A DNA stretch of 64,000 nucleotides from Coleofasciculus sp. FACHB-1120 (GCF_014698845.1 NZ_JACJTV010000007.1:62001-126000), one strand, 5' to 3'; shown: positions 1-8,427, numbered from the stretch's first letter. Program-made: numbers and translations. The notes: generated from the sequence alone by a model not told the origin.

Positions 1-447
1 ATCTCTGAGGCAGCTGAGCCGCAAGCCGCTTTAATCAAAGCGATAGGCAAAAAAGATATCAAAGATGCTGTCGTGCGGCTAATCTACAAACTGCGTTCCG
101 AGCAGATAGATTTGATTGATAATAACGCCCTGCACGCCAGCTTAAGTGACGCCCACACCTACACGATTCAGGCGGAATTAGTCAGTCAGCTTGCACGTCC
201 TCGCCTACCCGAACTGGGTTCTAGCGCCAGCATCGATCCAATGGAAGCGCTGAAAACTTACTTAGCCAATCGAGAAGACCTTAAGGATATTGCCTCGCTG
301 ATGCTGGAAGAAGCCCAGAAGTTACTGGCACATGAGGAAGAGGCGTGGTTAAACACCTCTGACATAGAGGAAGCATCAGCGACAGGAACGAATCAACCTA
401 GTCAGCAGCCTGTGTCAACGACAGATTCCCAACTGCGTTTATTGTAA
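1..447 (+). CDS. sbcD: Exonuclease SbcCD subunit D (SbcD/Mre11-like), 3' part only
   Basis: The reading frame is open from the first base and ends at TAA 445-447, so this is the C-terminal part of a gene that begins outside the window. About 148 residues are visible. The stretch with LVSQLARPRLPELG, then SIDPMEALKTYL and NREDLKDIA, is how cyanobacterial SbcD proteins end, in the capping domain. The catalytic metallophosphoesterase domain lies outside. SbcD is the nuclease subunit that works with the SbcC ATPase on hairpins and blocked DNA ends; sbcC is not visible here. The GTG at 73 is internal and not a real start. The identification rests on remembered family sequence. Confidence 0.8.
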   Translation: MSEAAEPQAALIKAIGKKDIKDAVVRLIYKLRSEQIDLIDNNALHASLSDAHTYTIQAELVSQLARPRLPELGSSASIDPMEALKTYLANREDLKDIASLMLEEAQKLLAHEEEAWLNTSDIEEASATGTNQPSQQPVSTTDSQLRLL

Positions 448-553
448 AAGTTTGGTATGAATTAGTGTTAAATCTGCAAAAATTCCAATATTGCTAAGTA
501 GTTGGGTCGAAAGCCCAACTGAGCGGCAGGAAAAATAAGCACACCTAGACTTT

Positions 554-1396
554 CTATGTCGTTTTATTCAGTAATTTTGCCAAAGCAAATGTACCTCGTC
601 GTTGCACTAATTCTGCCAAAAATTGAATGGCGACACCTTCTAAGTGTCTTTTTCCAATTGGTTCAAAAATCCCATCCCACAAATTGAGATCGACCAGAGA
701 CTCGCCTATTCTGATACCTATTGGCTCTCTATGCCCTCCTGGTATTTCCTTTCTCAGCAACGGTTTGTCCCTTTGATACTCTAATTCATGGATAAACCAG
801 GAAACGTCACTTTCATCGGGCGATCCCATAGCATTTCCTGCAATGTCATCATCTCTAAAAGAAATCAGTGCTGTTAGATTAAATAAACCACTATTTCGGA
901 TGATGTCTTGAGTTTCTTTCTTCGTGGGACGTACACCCAGAGAGAAATAGTCTAGTAAATAGGGTAAACCGGGAATTGGGATAGCATCCTTGGTGTCAGA
1001 AATATCGGGTGCAATCAATAAAGAAGGTTCATTGATGATATTTTTTGCTCCCTTTTTGATAGCTTCGGATGAATATGCTTCTAAAAGGGCGATGTACTTG
1101 CAACCCAAACTGTGTCCAACCCAAAAATGCGGTAATGCTTCGGGATAGTCTAGTGCTTGACGAATGCGATCGCGTTCGTCGAGTAATCCTCTAGCAATAA
1201 CTCCGTGATTTAGACCAAACTGAAAAGGTACAGCAATGATGGTGTAACCTTCTTCAAACAAGCTTTGTAAGAAATGTCTGTAAGAAATAGTTGGTAAAGT
1301 TCCATATAAGGCTCCTCCAATAAATTGAATTACGCCAATTGGATTGGGATTTTCTGCAACCCAACTATGAGCAATTGGTTTAAACAATACATTCAT
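554..1396 (-). CDS. DUF1350 family protein (alpha/beta-hydrolase-like)
   Basis: A 280-residue protein with the features of the DUF1350 family, found in cyanobacteria and plastids. The N-terminus has a hydrophobic strand followed by GVIQFIGGALYG. A GHSLG motif near residue 94 looks like the nucleophile elbow of an alpha/beta hydrolase. No signal peptide or membrane segment is seen, so it is probably cytosolic. The ATG at 1394-1396 is the natural start. The gene stands alone: a strong hairpin separates it from the minus-strand gene upstream. The substrate is unknown, and hydrolase activity is inferred from fold only. Confidence 0.8.
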   Translation of the reverse strand: MNVLFKPIAHSWVAENPNPIGVIQFIGGALYGTLPTISYRHFLQSLFEEGYTIIAVPFQFGLNHGVIARGLLDERDRIRQALDYPEALPHFWVGHSLGCKYIALLEAYSSEAIKKGAKNIINEPSLLIAPDISDTKDAIPIPGLPYLLDYFSLGVRPTKKETQDIIRNSGLFNLTALISFRDDDIAGNAMGSPDESDVSWFIHELEYQRDKPLLRKEIPGGHREPIGIRIGESLVDLNLWDGIFEPIGKRHLEGVAIQFLAELVQRRGTFALAKLLNKTT

Positions 1397-1442
1397 GATT
1401 TTCTACTATTTTTATGTAGTTGGTAGAGGGAAAATTTTTAGT

Positions 1443-1480
1443 ATAGGGTTCGCAGAGCTAAACTATTCTGCGAACCCTAT
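1443..1480 (-). terminator. Rho-independent terminator of the 1494-2078 gene
   Basis: A perfect 14-bp inverted repeat (1443-1456 with 1467-1480) encloses a 10-nt loop. On the minus strand it is followed by an A/T-rich run with several Ts. It lies 14 bases past the stop of the minus-strand gene at 1494. Confidence 0.8.
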
Positions 1481-1493
1481 TAATTATTTCCTA

Positions 1494-2078
1494 TCAATCC
1501 TCAGAGTTGGAATTCTTTAGATTGAAAAGAGATCCACCATTGGCTGTAGGGAGGCTGTAAACAATTTGATCGAGCTGAGGATCGGCATCCTTTAAATTCT
1601 TAAAGAATGTCCCTCGGTGTTCGGGTGTTAATAGAAGCTTTGCTGATTTAGACTTCGACAGAGAAGACATGAAGATTTCTACATAACCCCGAAGCTCAAA
1701 GTCGGCAGTATCTAGTAGAGTTTTACTATCTTTGCCTGTCTTCAAAATATCTGGTTGCAAGATGAATAAACCTGTGTCATTCGCAGGAATCGTTATCGTG
1801 AATCTTGCCTTATTGGGAGCTGTATCCGGGATCAGATCGCCCGGAATATTTACCCCTTCAACATCCAAAAAAACGAAAGTTTTCTCAATGTCTATAGCCG
1901 GAGAGACCGCTGTAAACACAAGAGACACTTTTACAGTTGAGCTGGTAGTATTCGCCAGGGTTAAGAAATAACCTTGAATTACTGTACGACTAAGTTTTTC
2001 AAGGTTATTCGGTAGCGGTGAAGGCAGATTTTTTGGTAATTGGGACTTTACCAGAAGTTCAAAGGTTGAAACAAGCAT
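1494..2078 (-). CDS. Hypothetical protein, beta-rich
   Basis: A 194-residue protein that I do not recognise. It has no signal peptide, membrane segment or cysteine motif. Much of it alternates short hydrophobic strands with polar turns (for example VKVSLVFTAVSP, ARFTITIPANDTGLFIL), which suggests a beta-sandwich. The C-terminus is polar and rich in Asn and Ser. Start ATG is at 2076-2078. It is followed by a clear terminator and preceded by a long A/T-rich spacer, so it is probably transcribed alone. Confidence 0.6.
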   Translation of the reverse strand: MLVSTFELLVKSQLPKNLPSPLPNNLEKLSRTVIQGYFLTLANTTSSTVKVSLVFTAVSPAIDIEKTFVFLDVEGVNIPGDLIPDTAPNKARFTITIPANDTGLFILQPDILKTGKDSKTLLDTADFELRGYVEIFMSSLSKSKSAKLLLTPEHRGTFFKNLKDADPQLDQIVYSLPTANGGSLFNLKNSNSED

Positions 2079-2555
2079 AATGTTTTTTAGTAAATTTGTG
2101 AGGGAAATTACTTAGCAAGACGAAGCTCATACTCTTTGATATTAAAAAATTACTGAGTTAGTTTTTCAATTACTAATGGCTCAGTTTTTTTGGCTTCATC
2201 TTGGCAATTTCTATATAGTTTTAACTATTGTTTAGAGCTAGTTCACAGTCGCTTTTTCTGGTGAAACGCATCTTAGTTAGCACGTTTAAGTGTCACTTAT
2301 CTATGCAATTTAATATGCGATTTAAAGATGGTGTTGCTGGTAATCTAAGCCTTAACTCGTTAATTTTTTGTTGTAAGTTTCAAAATTTACTCAGTAAATA
2401 TGCGTAGTTCGTTAATAAACATTAGGTGTGTCTAAACCAGACAAAATAGTCTGAGAACTGGCTTTATCTGTTGAAATTTAGATAAATATGTTACAAAATT
2501 TTAGTATAGGAGCTTAAAGTCTGGGGCTTCTCTAATCGTTAAACTGCCAAATTTA
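2079..2555. other. A/T-rich intergenic region between divergent genes
   Basis: This 477-bp spacer separates the minus-strand gene at 1494 from the plus-strand gene at 2556, so promoters for both should lie here. No ORF with coding character is seen. The only structured element is a plus-strand hairpin with a T tail at 2152-2191, listed separately. No recognisable riboswitch or tRNA is present. Confidence 0.6.
2152..2191 (+). terminator. Terminator-like hairpin with no obvious gene
   Basis: Arms 2152-2162 and 2172-2185 pair as 6 + 5 bp with a 3-nt bulge, and are followed by six to seven Ts. It points along the plus strand, but no plus-strand gene lies just upstream. It could end an antisense or small RNA transcript. 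Confidence 0.4.
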
Positions 2556-2981
2556 ATGTATAAAATTTTACTTACTTCATTGGTAGCAGCTGGTTTTATT
2601 CTCGGTGCCGCTGCACGCCTTCAACCAGCTTCGGCTGGAACTTGTGCGGCAAAGTGCCCCCCAGCCCCGCTACAGTTCGTACCGGGACAACGCATCACCT
2701 ATGAGGTAGTAAACCTGACATCGAGTTTGGTTCAGATGCAGAAGGTAGTGGGTACAGATCCGATTCCCCTTAATCCCGGACAAGTGGTGTCTTTCGTTAG
2801 GGGAGGAGGTACAGACCCGAATCTATCACTTTTGCTGTGGGATGCAACGGGTTTGCCGCTGGGAATGCGACTTTCTAAACCGAATGCTAGAACTTTACGA
2901 ATCGAAGTCCGTCCCGGTGGGCGTCCACCAGGCGATCGCACAATTTATCTCAGAGATGACGGTCGGGTTGCTGTTTATTAA
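2556..2981 (+). CDS. Secreted hypothetical protein
   Basis: A 141-residue protein with a classical signal peptide: Lys near the N-terminus, a hydrophobic core to about residue 20, and cleavage predicted after PASA near residue 27. The mature part is short and beta-rich, with a CAAKCPP segment just after the cleavage site and a proline/glycine-rich C-terminus (RPGGRPPGDRTIYL). It is probably periplasmic or cell-surface. No enzyme motif is seen. ATG at 2556 is the only start that keeps the signal peptide, although no good ribosome binding site precedes it. Confidence 0.65.
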   Translation: MYKILLTSLVAAGFILGAAARLQPASAGTCAAKCPPAPLQFVPGQRITYEVVNLTSSLVQMQKVVGTDPIPLNPGQVVSFVRGGGTDPNLSLLLWDATGLPLGMRLSKPNARTLRIEVRPGGRPPGDRTIYLRDDGRVAVY

Positions 2982-3070
2982 AAGCGATCGCATATCCTTA
3001 GAGACCCAGTCATTTAACGAATTAAAACTGATAGGATGGGCTGAGCCAGACTGCTGGAAATACGACGCCT

Positions 3071-5236
3071 GTGCAAGATCGTCCTCATTCAGAATCATCC
3101 CCTCGTCCTGCCCGATTGCCCAATCATCGATGGCAAATATTTCCAGTACGAGACGAACTAGCCCAACAGTTAGCTAAAACGACGGGTCTTTCACCACTGT
3201 TGAGTCAGGTACTGATTAACCGAGGCATTGAGACGCCAGAAGAGGCGCAAGCATTCCTAGATCCAGAATCTCAGGTTTTGCCCTCACCGTTGGAAGAATT
3301 TCCCGACTTGGCAATGAGTGTGGAGTTGTTGCAAGAAGCGATCGCATCCCAGCACAAAATTGCGATCTGCGGAGACTACGATGCAGATGGAATGACCAGC
3401 ACCGCGCTATTACTCCGGGCACTGCGGTGGTTAGGGGCGCAGGTGGATTATGCCATTCCCAGCCGCATGAGTGAAGGCTACGGGATTAATCGCCGGATTG
3501 TTGAAGAATTTCACCGGGAAGGCGTTTGGCTGATTTTAACGGTAGACAACGGCATTTCTGCTTTTGAACCGATCGATCGGGCACGGCAGCTGGGTGTCAA
3601 AGTCATTGTCACCGATCATCACGATATTCCCGAAAAACTGCCTCCGGCGGATGCCATTCTCAATCCCAAGCTGATTCGAGAATCCTCCCCTTATCGCGGG
3701 GTGGCGGGCGTCGGCGTTGCTTATATCTTGGCTGTCACCCTCGCCCAACAGATGGGGCAAACGAAGGGATTGGTGAAGCCACTATTAGAACTCTTTACCC
3801 TCGGAACTATTGCCGATTTAGCACCGTTAACCGGAGTAAACCGCCGCTGGGTGAAGCGGGGTTTGCAACAATTACCGAATTCTCAACTAGCGGGAGTTCA
3901 GGCGCTGATTCAGATAGCGGGTGTACCTCAAGGCACAGAGAAAGGCACAGAGAACAGCGAAGCGGAAACTCCAAAATCTAAAATCCCAAATCCACAATCC
4001 TTAAAGCCAGAGGATATTGGGTTTCGTCTGGGACCCAGAATTAACGCTGTGGGACGGATTGCCGACCCGCAGACGGTGATTGAATTGCTGATAACTGATA
4101 ATATGGGAATCGCACTGGAACGGGCGATGCAGTGCGAACAAATTAACAAACACCGACAGCAACTCTGTGAAGAGATTGAACGGGATGCTGTTACTTGGTG
4201 TGAAGAAACCCAGATTATTGCAACCCCGAATAAAAAGTTAAATTCTGCCAGTGAGGTTTTATCTCAAATTCCAGATAAGTCGATTGACTTCCAGCAAGAA
4301 CGGGTGTTGGTGCTGGTTCAACCGGGATGGCATCATGGCGTAATTGGAATTGTTGCCTCGCGTTTGGTGGAACGCTATGGCGTGCCGGTGTTTATCGGAA
4401 CTTATGAAGATGAGCATCACGTCCGGGGTTCGGCGCGGGGAATTCCTGAATTTCACGTATTTGAAGCTTTGCAGTTTTGTCAGGATTTGCTAGGGAAATT
4501 TGGCGGACACAAGGCGGCGGGGGGATTTTCGATGCCAGCCGAAAATCTCCCCGCATTGCGATCGCGTCTTAGCCTTTTTGCTCATCAGTGTCTGGAACCC
4601 CAACACCTCAAGCCACTACTCAAGATTGACGTTCAGGCGAACCTCAACGAGATTAATCTCGACCTGTATCAACAGATTGATGCCCTCCACCCGTGCGGGA
4701 TTGAAAACGCCGATCCCGTTTTCTGGACGCCGAATGTCCGCGTGGTTGAGCAAAAAACTGTTGGGAAAGGTCACGTCAAATTGAAATTGCAAGAAGCGGG
4801 GGATAACGGGAATCAGGTTCGGAAAATCGATGCGATCGCTTGGCGATGGGGAAATTATTACCCTTTACCGTCGCGGGTCGATATCGCCTACAAACTGCGC
4901 CAAAATACCTGGAATGGCAACACCACGATCCAACTGGAGTTAGTGGGTCTGCGACGTTCCACAGGGGAACCTCATCAATTGTCCTTCTCCCCAGGCTTGA
5001 AAGCTGAGTTTCACTACAACCAGCGCCGCTACACTTGTAGCCTTTCTGAGTCTTTAAAAGAGTTAAGAATTAGAAATCCCGAAGGCAAAGTTCTGGCGAT
5101 TCAGCAAGGACACAGAACGGGTTTACTCGGAATTATGCGGGAAGACGCCAAAGAGGTTGATGTGACGAAACCTCCGTTTTATCCATTGATTAAGGCAGCG
5201 ATGCAAGCGCTGGATATACCGGGAAAAAATACCTAA
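3071..5236 (+). CDS. recJ: Single-stranded-DNA-specific exonuclease RecJ
   Basis: RecJ degrades single-stranded DNA 5' to 3' in recombination and repair. The 721-residue product carries the DHH phosphoesterase motifs in order: CGDYDADG (about 100-107), VDN (158-160) and TDHH (181-184). The DHHA1 nucleic-acid domain has GGHKAAGG near residue 480, followed by the OB-fold region. It is longer than E. coli RecJ (577), as cyanobacterial forms usually are. The start is GTG at 3071. Between the DHH and DHHA1 parts (about residues 287-312) lies a low-complexity insertion, Glu/Thr/Lys-rich then Ser/Pro/Asn-rich, encoded by repeat-like DNA. It falls in a loop, so activity is probably kept. Confidence 0.93.
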   Translation: MQDRPHSESSPRPARLPNHRWQIFPVRDELAQQLAKTTGLSPLLSQVLINRGIETPEEAQAFLDPESQVLPSPLEEFPDLAMSVELLQEAIASQHKIAICGDYDADGMTSTALLLRALRWLGAQVDYAIPSRMSEGYGINRRIVEEFHREGVWLILTVDNGISAFEPIDRARQLGVKVIVTDHHDIPEKLPPADAILNPKLIRESSPYRGVAGVGVAYILAVTLAQQMGQTKGLVKPLLELFTLGTIADLAPLTGVNRRWVKRGLQQLPNSQLAGVQALIQIAGVPQGTEKGTENSEAETPKSKIPNPQSLKPEDIGFRLGPRINAVGRIADPQTVIELLITDNMGIALERAMQCEQINKHRQQLCEEIERDAVTWCEETQIIATPNKKLNSASEVLSQIPDKSIDFQQERVLVLVQPGWHHGVIGIVASRLVERYGVPVFIGTYEDEHHVRGSARGIPEFHVFEALQFCQDLLGKFGGHKAAGGFSMPAENLPALRSRLSLFAHQCLEPQHLKPLLKIDVQANLNEINLDLYQQIDALHPCGIENADPVFWTPNVRVVEQKTVGKGHVKLKLQEAGDNGNQVRKIDAIAWRWGNYYPLPSRVDIAYKLRQNTWNGNTTIQLELVGLRRSTGEPHQLSFSPGLKAEFHYNQRRYTCSLSESLKELRIRNPEGKVLAIQQGHRTGLLGIMREDAKEVDVTKPPFYPLIKAAMQALDIPGKNT
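3929..4001 (+). repeat. In-frame low-complexity repeat inside recJ
   Basis: Two copies of an 11-12-bp unit (AAGGCACAGAGA-like, 3930-3953) are followed by an AAATCTAAAATCCCAAATCC tract near 3975-3994. The second tract is a type normally found in spacers; relatives lie at 7045-7070 (reverse complement) and 52445-52515. Here it is translated within a RecJ loop. Confidence 0.6.
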
Positions 5237-5265
5237 GTTTTCTGAGAAAGCGAGATAAGATTTTT

Positions 5266-5358
5266 TAAGGCAAAGTAACGCAAAGGGATTTGCCAAGATA
5301 CGCAAAGCTATCTGCTTATCCTTGGCGTTACTCTGCGCTATCCTTGGCGTTACTCTGC
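5266..5358. repeat. Intergenic repeat with tandem 20-bp units
   Basis: Two identical 20-bp units (5317-5336 and 5339-5358, TATCCTTGGCGTTACTCTGC) follow a partly complementary left arm (5266-5307), so the whole can fold into a long imperfect hairpin. The reverse-complement core AACGCCAAGGA recurs at 61696-61731. It may also help to end recJ transcription. Confidence 0.65.
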
Positions 5359-5394
5359 ATTAAAAATACGATTTTGTGTCAAAATACCGGGATT

Positions 5395-5523
5395 TTAGAG
5401 GTCGCCGCCTCGAAATGCCAGCACGAAGATAACTGCTGGGCCAGCAAGCATAATTACCGCCACAAAGCCTAGCTGAGCAATGACTTCCCAGTTGATGCCG
5501 CTTAAACTGCTGAAAATCTCCAT
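5395..5523 (-). CDS. psb30: Photosystem II reaction centre protein Psb30 (Ycf12)
   Basis: Psb30 is a single-helix subunit at the periphery of the Photosystem II core. The product is 42 residues: a short N-terminus with INWEVIAQL, one membrane helix and the typical ending [15 protein letters not shown]. The usual length (about 33-46) and the AGPA..FLLA..RGDL-like tail match Ycf12. I chose ATG 5521-5523 because an AAAGGCAGGA element precedes it. A longer in-frame extension to 5580 would add 19 charged residues not found in the family. It is convergent with recJ. Confidence 0.85.
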   Translation of the reverse strand: MEIFSSLSGINWEVIAQLGFVAVIMLAGPAVIFVLAFRGGDL

Positions 5524-5710
5524 TTGTCCTGCCTTTCTACGGGTATTTACAATGTGTTGATTTGAATAGCTAATTGGCAAATTTTGCCATCTAATCTTAC
5601 CCAGCGATCGCGTCTTTTATTTAAAGAACTTTACAAAAGTATAAACAATGACAAAAAACCCTCAGGAAGTCGTTTCTTGCAGATGGCAAGGAAAAACCTC
5701 TCTCCAAGGC

Positions 5711-5740
5711 ACGATTTATCGCGTCTAAACTGAAGAGACG
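5711..5740. repeat. Copy of a GCGATTTATCGCGTCTC-type palindromic repeat
   Basis: The segment ACGATTTATCGCGTCT is an intergenic relative of the repeats inside the ABC exporter (39721-39744) and larC (50855-50881). It ends about 30 bases before the gene at 5769. Confidence 0.45.
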
Positions 5741-5768
5741 AGAACTTTTTGAAAGATGGTTTTGAACA

Positions 5769-6119
5769 ATGCCGACTTGGCGCTGTGTTAAGCAATGTGG
5801 AGCCTGCTGTCATCTCGATCCAGCAGATCGCCCTGACTTAGATCAATATCTCACGCCGGAGGAGTTACAGCTATATCTGAGCATGGTCGGCGAAGGGGGA
5901 TGGTGTGTGAATTTCGATCGCGAGACGCGAGAATGTCAGATTTATCTAGATCGTCCTCGTTTTTGTCGGGTGCAGGCAGATGTTTTTGAAGAATTGTACG
6001 GCATTGAGCCAGAGGAACTCAATGACTTTGCGGTTGAGTGTTGCCGCGAACAGATTGAAGGCGTTTATGGCGATCGCTCTTTAGAAATGATCCGATTTAA
6101 CCAGGAAGTTGGCTTTTAA
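5769..6119 (+). CDS. YkgJ family cysteine-cluster protein
   Basis: A 116-residue protein with the cysteine pattern of the YkgJ (zinc- or iron-chelating) family. CVKQCGACC near residues 6-14 is followed by a WC, ECQIY, RPRFCRV and a final CC near residue 95. These cysteines probably bind a metal or Fe-S cluster. No signal peptide is visible, so it is likely cytosolic. The family is widespread but its biochemical role is not settled. It lies upstream of the GDT1 pair with a spacer of 112 bp, so an operon is uncertain. Confidence 0.8.
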   Translation: MPTWRCVKQCGACCHLDPADRPDLDQYLTPEELQLYLSMVGEGGWCVNFDRETRECQIYLDRPRFCRVQADVFEELYGIEPEELNDFAVECCREQIEGVYGDRSLEMIRFNQEVGF

Positions 6120-6231
6120 GACAGATTAGGAACTTAAATCTTTTGCAAGCAACCAAAGGTTGATATTTGCGCCATATTCTGAGAAAATGAAAAGAATATG
6201 AAAATTAGCTAGCGTTGAGCCTAACTCAATA

Positions 6232-6654
6232 GTGAAACTTTCTGCACTGCCTCCTAGCCTGCCTGCCTTAGAGCGTCCTAGCGCCCAGGTACCTGACGTT
6301 GAACCAGCGCCTTCACCCTCTTCAAGGATTAGCCATTCTAAATCTCAAAAGCCAAAAGTGAAGCTTTTCCAGCGGGTGCCTTGGACAGTCTTTAGCTCCA
6401 CGTTCTTGACGATCTTTTTGGCAGAAATGGGGGATAAAACTCAGGTGGCAACGCTGCTAATGAGTGCAGAATCTCAGTCGCCGTGGTTGGTGTTTGCGGG
6501 TGCGGCGATGGCACTGATTGCCACAAGCTTAGTCGGTGTATTGTTGGGGCGTTGGCTGGCAACCAGGCTATCTCCTAAAACCTTGGACATGGCAGCGGGA
6601 GCGTGTTTGCTCTTTGTTTCTGTGATGCTGCTGTGGGATGTCGTGCATTTTTAA
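6232..6654 (+). CDS. GDT1/TMEM165 family half-transporter, first of pair (manganese export)
   Basis: UPF0016/GDT1 proteins move Mn2+ (and Ca2+) across membranes, and cyanobacterial members protect against manganese excess. This 140-residue protein has a proline-rich polar leader of about 45 residues, then three membrane helices. The first carries the signature FLAEMGDKTQ. A full-size GDT1 has two such motifs; this one has a single motif, so it should pair with the next gene to form a complete transporter. The start is GTG at 6232. No yybP-ykoY (Mn2+) riboswitch could be recognised in the leader. Confidence 0.85.
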   Translation: MKLSALPPSLPALERPSAQVPDVEPAPSPSSRISHSKSQKPKVKLFQRVPWTVFSSTFLTIFLAEMGDKTQVATLLMSAESQSPWLVFAGAAMALIATSLVGVLLGRWLATRLSPKTLDMAAGACLLFVSVMLLWDVVHF

Positions 6655-6734
6655 GTTGCAAGGTTGGCAAGTTGTGAAGTTCAACCTGTCAGCGATTCAA
6701 AAGCTTCAATCTTTAACCCTTCCAACCTTCAACT

Positions 6735-7037
6735 ATGGATTGGCATCTTCTCGGAATTAGTTTCATCACGGTATTTTTGGCAGAGATTGGCGATAAGAGC
6801 CAATTGGCAGCGATCGCGCTCAGTGGCAGTTCTAAATCTCCTCGTGCCGTGTTTCTCGGAACGATCGCCGCACTGCTGCTGGCTAGCTTCCTGGGAGTCA
6901 TTGCTGGAGAAGGCGTGGCGGTGCTGTTGCCTGCGCGGTTACTCAAAGCGATCGCAGCCATTGGATTTGCCTTGATTGCCGTCCGCTTGTTGTGGCCTGA
7001 TACCGACGTGCAAGAAGATTTAGAAGAGAAACCGTAA
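6735..7037 (+). CDS. GDT1/TMEM165 family half-transporter, second of pair
   Basis: A 100-residue membrane protein with the same architecture as its upstream neighbour but no polar leader. The signature FLAEIGDKSQ sits in the first helix, followed by two more helices and an acidic tail. It starts 80 bp after the first half-gene ends, so both are probably co-transcribed. In related cyanobacteria, paired half-size proteins of this kind have been described as hemi-manganese exchangers, and the likely function here is Mn2+ export as a heterodimer. Start ATG is at 6735. Confidence 0.85.
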   Translation: MDWHLLGISFITVFLAEIGDKSQLAAIALSGSSKSPRAVFLGTIAALLLASFLGVIAGEGVAVLLPARLLKAIAAIGFALIAVRLLWPDTDVQEDLEEKP

Positions 7038-7172
7038 ATGTCAGGTTTTAGATTTGGGATTTTAGACTGGTAAGAAAACTTCCAGGCGCAAAAGCGTTAA
7101 TTTATGGAAAAAAATCGGGCTTTCGCTCTAGGAGTGTCAACATAGATTTAGTCAGTTGCAGCGCTTCCCACT

Positions 7173-8378
7173 ATGAGCTATTGCCTCAATCCAGCTTGCC
7201 CAAATCCTCAAAATCCCTCTGATACAAAGTTTTGCCTGACTTGTGGCACTAAGTTGCTGCTCAAAGACCGCTACCGTGCCATTAAACCGATTGGGCAAGG
7301 CGGTTTTGGTAGAACTTTTTTGGCAGTGGATGAAGACAAACCTTCTAAACCGCGCTGCGTAATCAAGCAGTTTTACCCGCAAGCCCAAGGCACCAGCACG
7401 GTTAAAAAGGCAGTTGAGTTATTTAACCAAGAAGCGATGCGGCTGGATGAACTGGGTAAACATTCCCAGATTCCTGAATTACTGGCATATTTTACTCAAG
7501 ATGACCGCCAGTATTTGGTGCAAGAGTTTATCGATGGGCAAAACTTAGCCCAAGAATTGGTACAGGTGGGTGCTTTTAGCGAAGCTCACATTCGTCAGTT
7601 ACTGAGTGATTTATTGTCAGTGCTGCAATTTGTCCACAGCCAACAAGTGATTCACCGAGATATTAAGCCAGAAAATATTATTCGCAGAAGTCGCGATCGC
7701 AAGCTGGTTCTGGTTGATTTCGGCGCATCTAAAGTTGCCACCGCCAACGCCCTCAACCAGACGGGAACCAGCATTGGCAGCCCTGAATATGTGGCACCAG
7801 AGCAAGCCAGAGGCAGAGCTTCTTTTGCTAGCGATATTTATAGTTTAGGCGTCACCTGCATTCATCTATTAACTCAGCGCTCTCCGTTTGACTTGTACGA
7901 TATTAACGAAGACGCTTGGATTTGGCGGCAATATTTAACCTCTAAAGTTAGCGATTCTCTGGGAAAAATTCTGGACAAAATGCTGGAAACAGCTCCCAGT
8001 CGGCGCTATCAATCAGCAGAAGCAGTCCTTAAAGACCTGAATTCTCCGTCAGCTCAAGTAGTAACGGTAATCTCTCAGACACCGGCGACACCTGCCAAGC
8101 CTCCAGTCAAATCATCGCCGGTGACACCACCCGTTGCTAACACGCCTGCTAACCTATCCAAAAGCCAAATTGATGTTGAATTAGAGGCTTTAAAAGCCGA
8201 AATAATGGGTGGTGGCACCTCTAAAAACGAAAATCAAAAATCAGCTTCCTCACAACCTCCATCCCCAAATCCGACTAAATCTAAAAATCATGGCGAGCGG
8301 CAAGTCGATTTGGAATTAGAGGAGCTAAAAAGTCAATTTCTGGGATCTCCAACACCCAAAAAGCCTCCTCAGAGCTAG
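7173..8378 (+). CDS. Serine/threonine protein kinase with N-terminal zinc ribbon
   Basis: A 401-residue Hanks-type kinase. A four-cysteine zinc ribbon (C4, C9, C21, C24) comes first. The kinase domain (about 33-290) has the glycine loop GQGGFG (41-46), K65, the catalytic HRDIKPEN (161-168), DFG (182-184) and APE (208-210), so it should be active. The C-terminal 110 residues are Pro/Ser-rich and contain two copies of a short acidic helix, QIDVELEALKAEI (332-344) and QVDLELEELKSQF (377-389). No membrane segment is seen. It is monocistronic and convergent with dnaE. Targets are unknown. Confidence 0.9.
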   Translation: MSYCLNPACPNPQNPSDTKFCLTCGTKLLLKDRYRAIKPIGQGGFGRTFLAVDEDKPSKPRCVIKQFYPQAQGTSTVKKAVELFNQEAMRLDELGKHSQIPELLAYFTQDDRQYLVQEFIDGQNLAQELVQVGAFSEAHIRQLLSDLLSVLQFVHSQQVIHRDIKPENIIRRSRDRKLVLVDFGASKVATANALNQTGTSIGSPEYVAPEQARGRASFASDIYSLGVTCIHLLTQRSPFDLYDINEDAWIWRQYLTSKVSDSLGKILDKMLETAPSRRYQSAEAVLKDLNSPSAQVVTVISQTPATPAKPPVKSSPVTPPVANTPANLSKSQIDVELEALKAEIMGGGTSKNENQKSASSQPPSPNPTKSKNHGERQVDLELEELKSQFLGSPTPKKPPQS

Positions 8379-8387
8379 CGCTTTGGG

Positions 8388-8415
8388 GATGGCGGTTTTG
8401 GAAGGCACCGCCATC
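8388..8415. terminator. Bidirectional terminator between the kinase and dnaE
   Basis: A 9-bp perfect stem (8388-8396 with 8407-8415) lies in the 49-bp gap between the convergent genes ending at 8378 and 8428. Confidence 0.6.
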
Positions 8416-8427
8416 AATTAAACAATC

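Noticed and set aside
2556-3177. Overlapping plus- and minus-strand ORFs around 2732-3177
   Set aside because: They are shadows of the secreted-protein gene and the recJ start region, without conserved features.
6120-6231. Manganese (yybP-ykoY) riboswitch before the GDT1 pair
   Set aside because: The conserved riboswitch core could not be found in this short leader.
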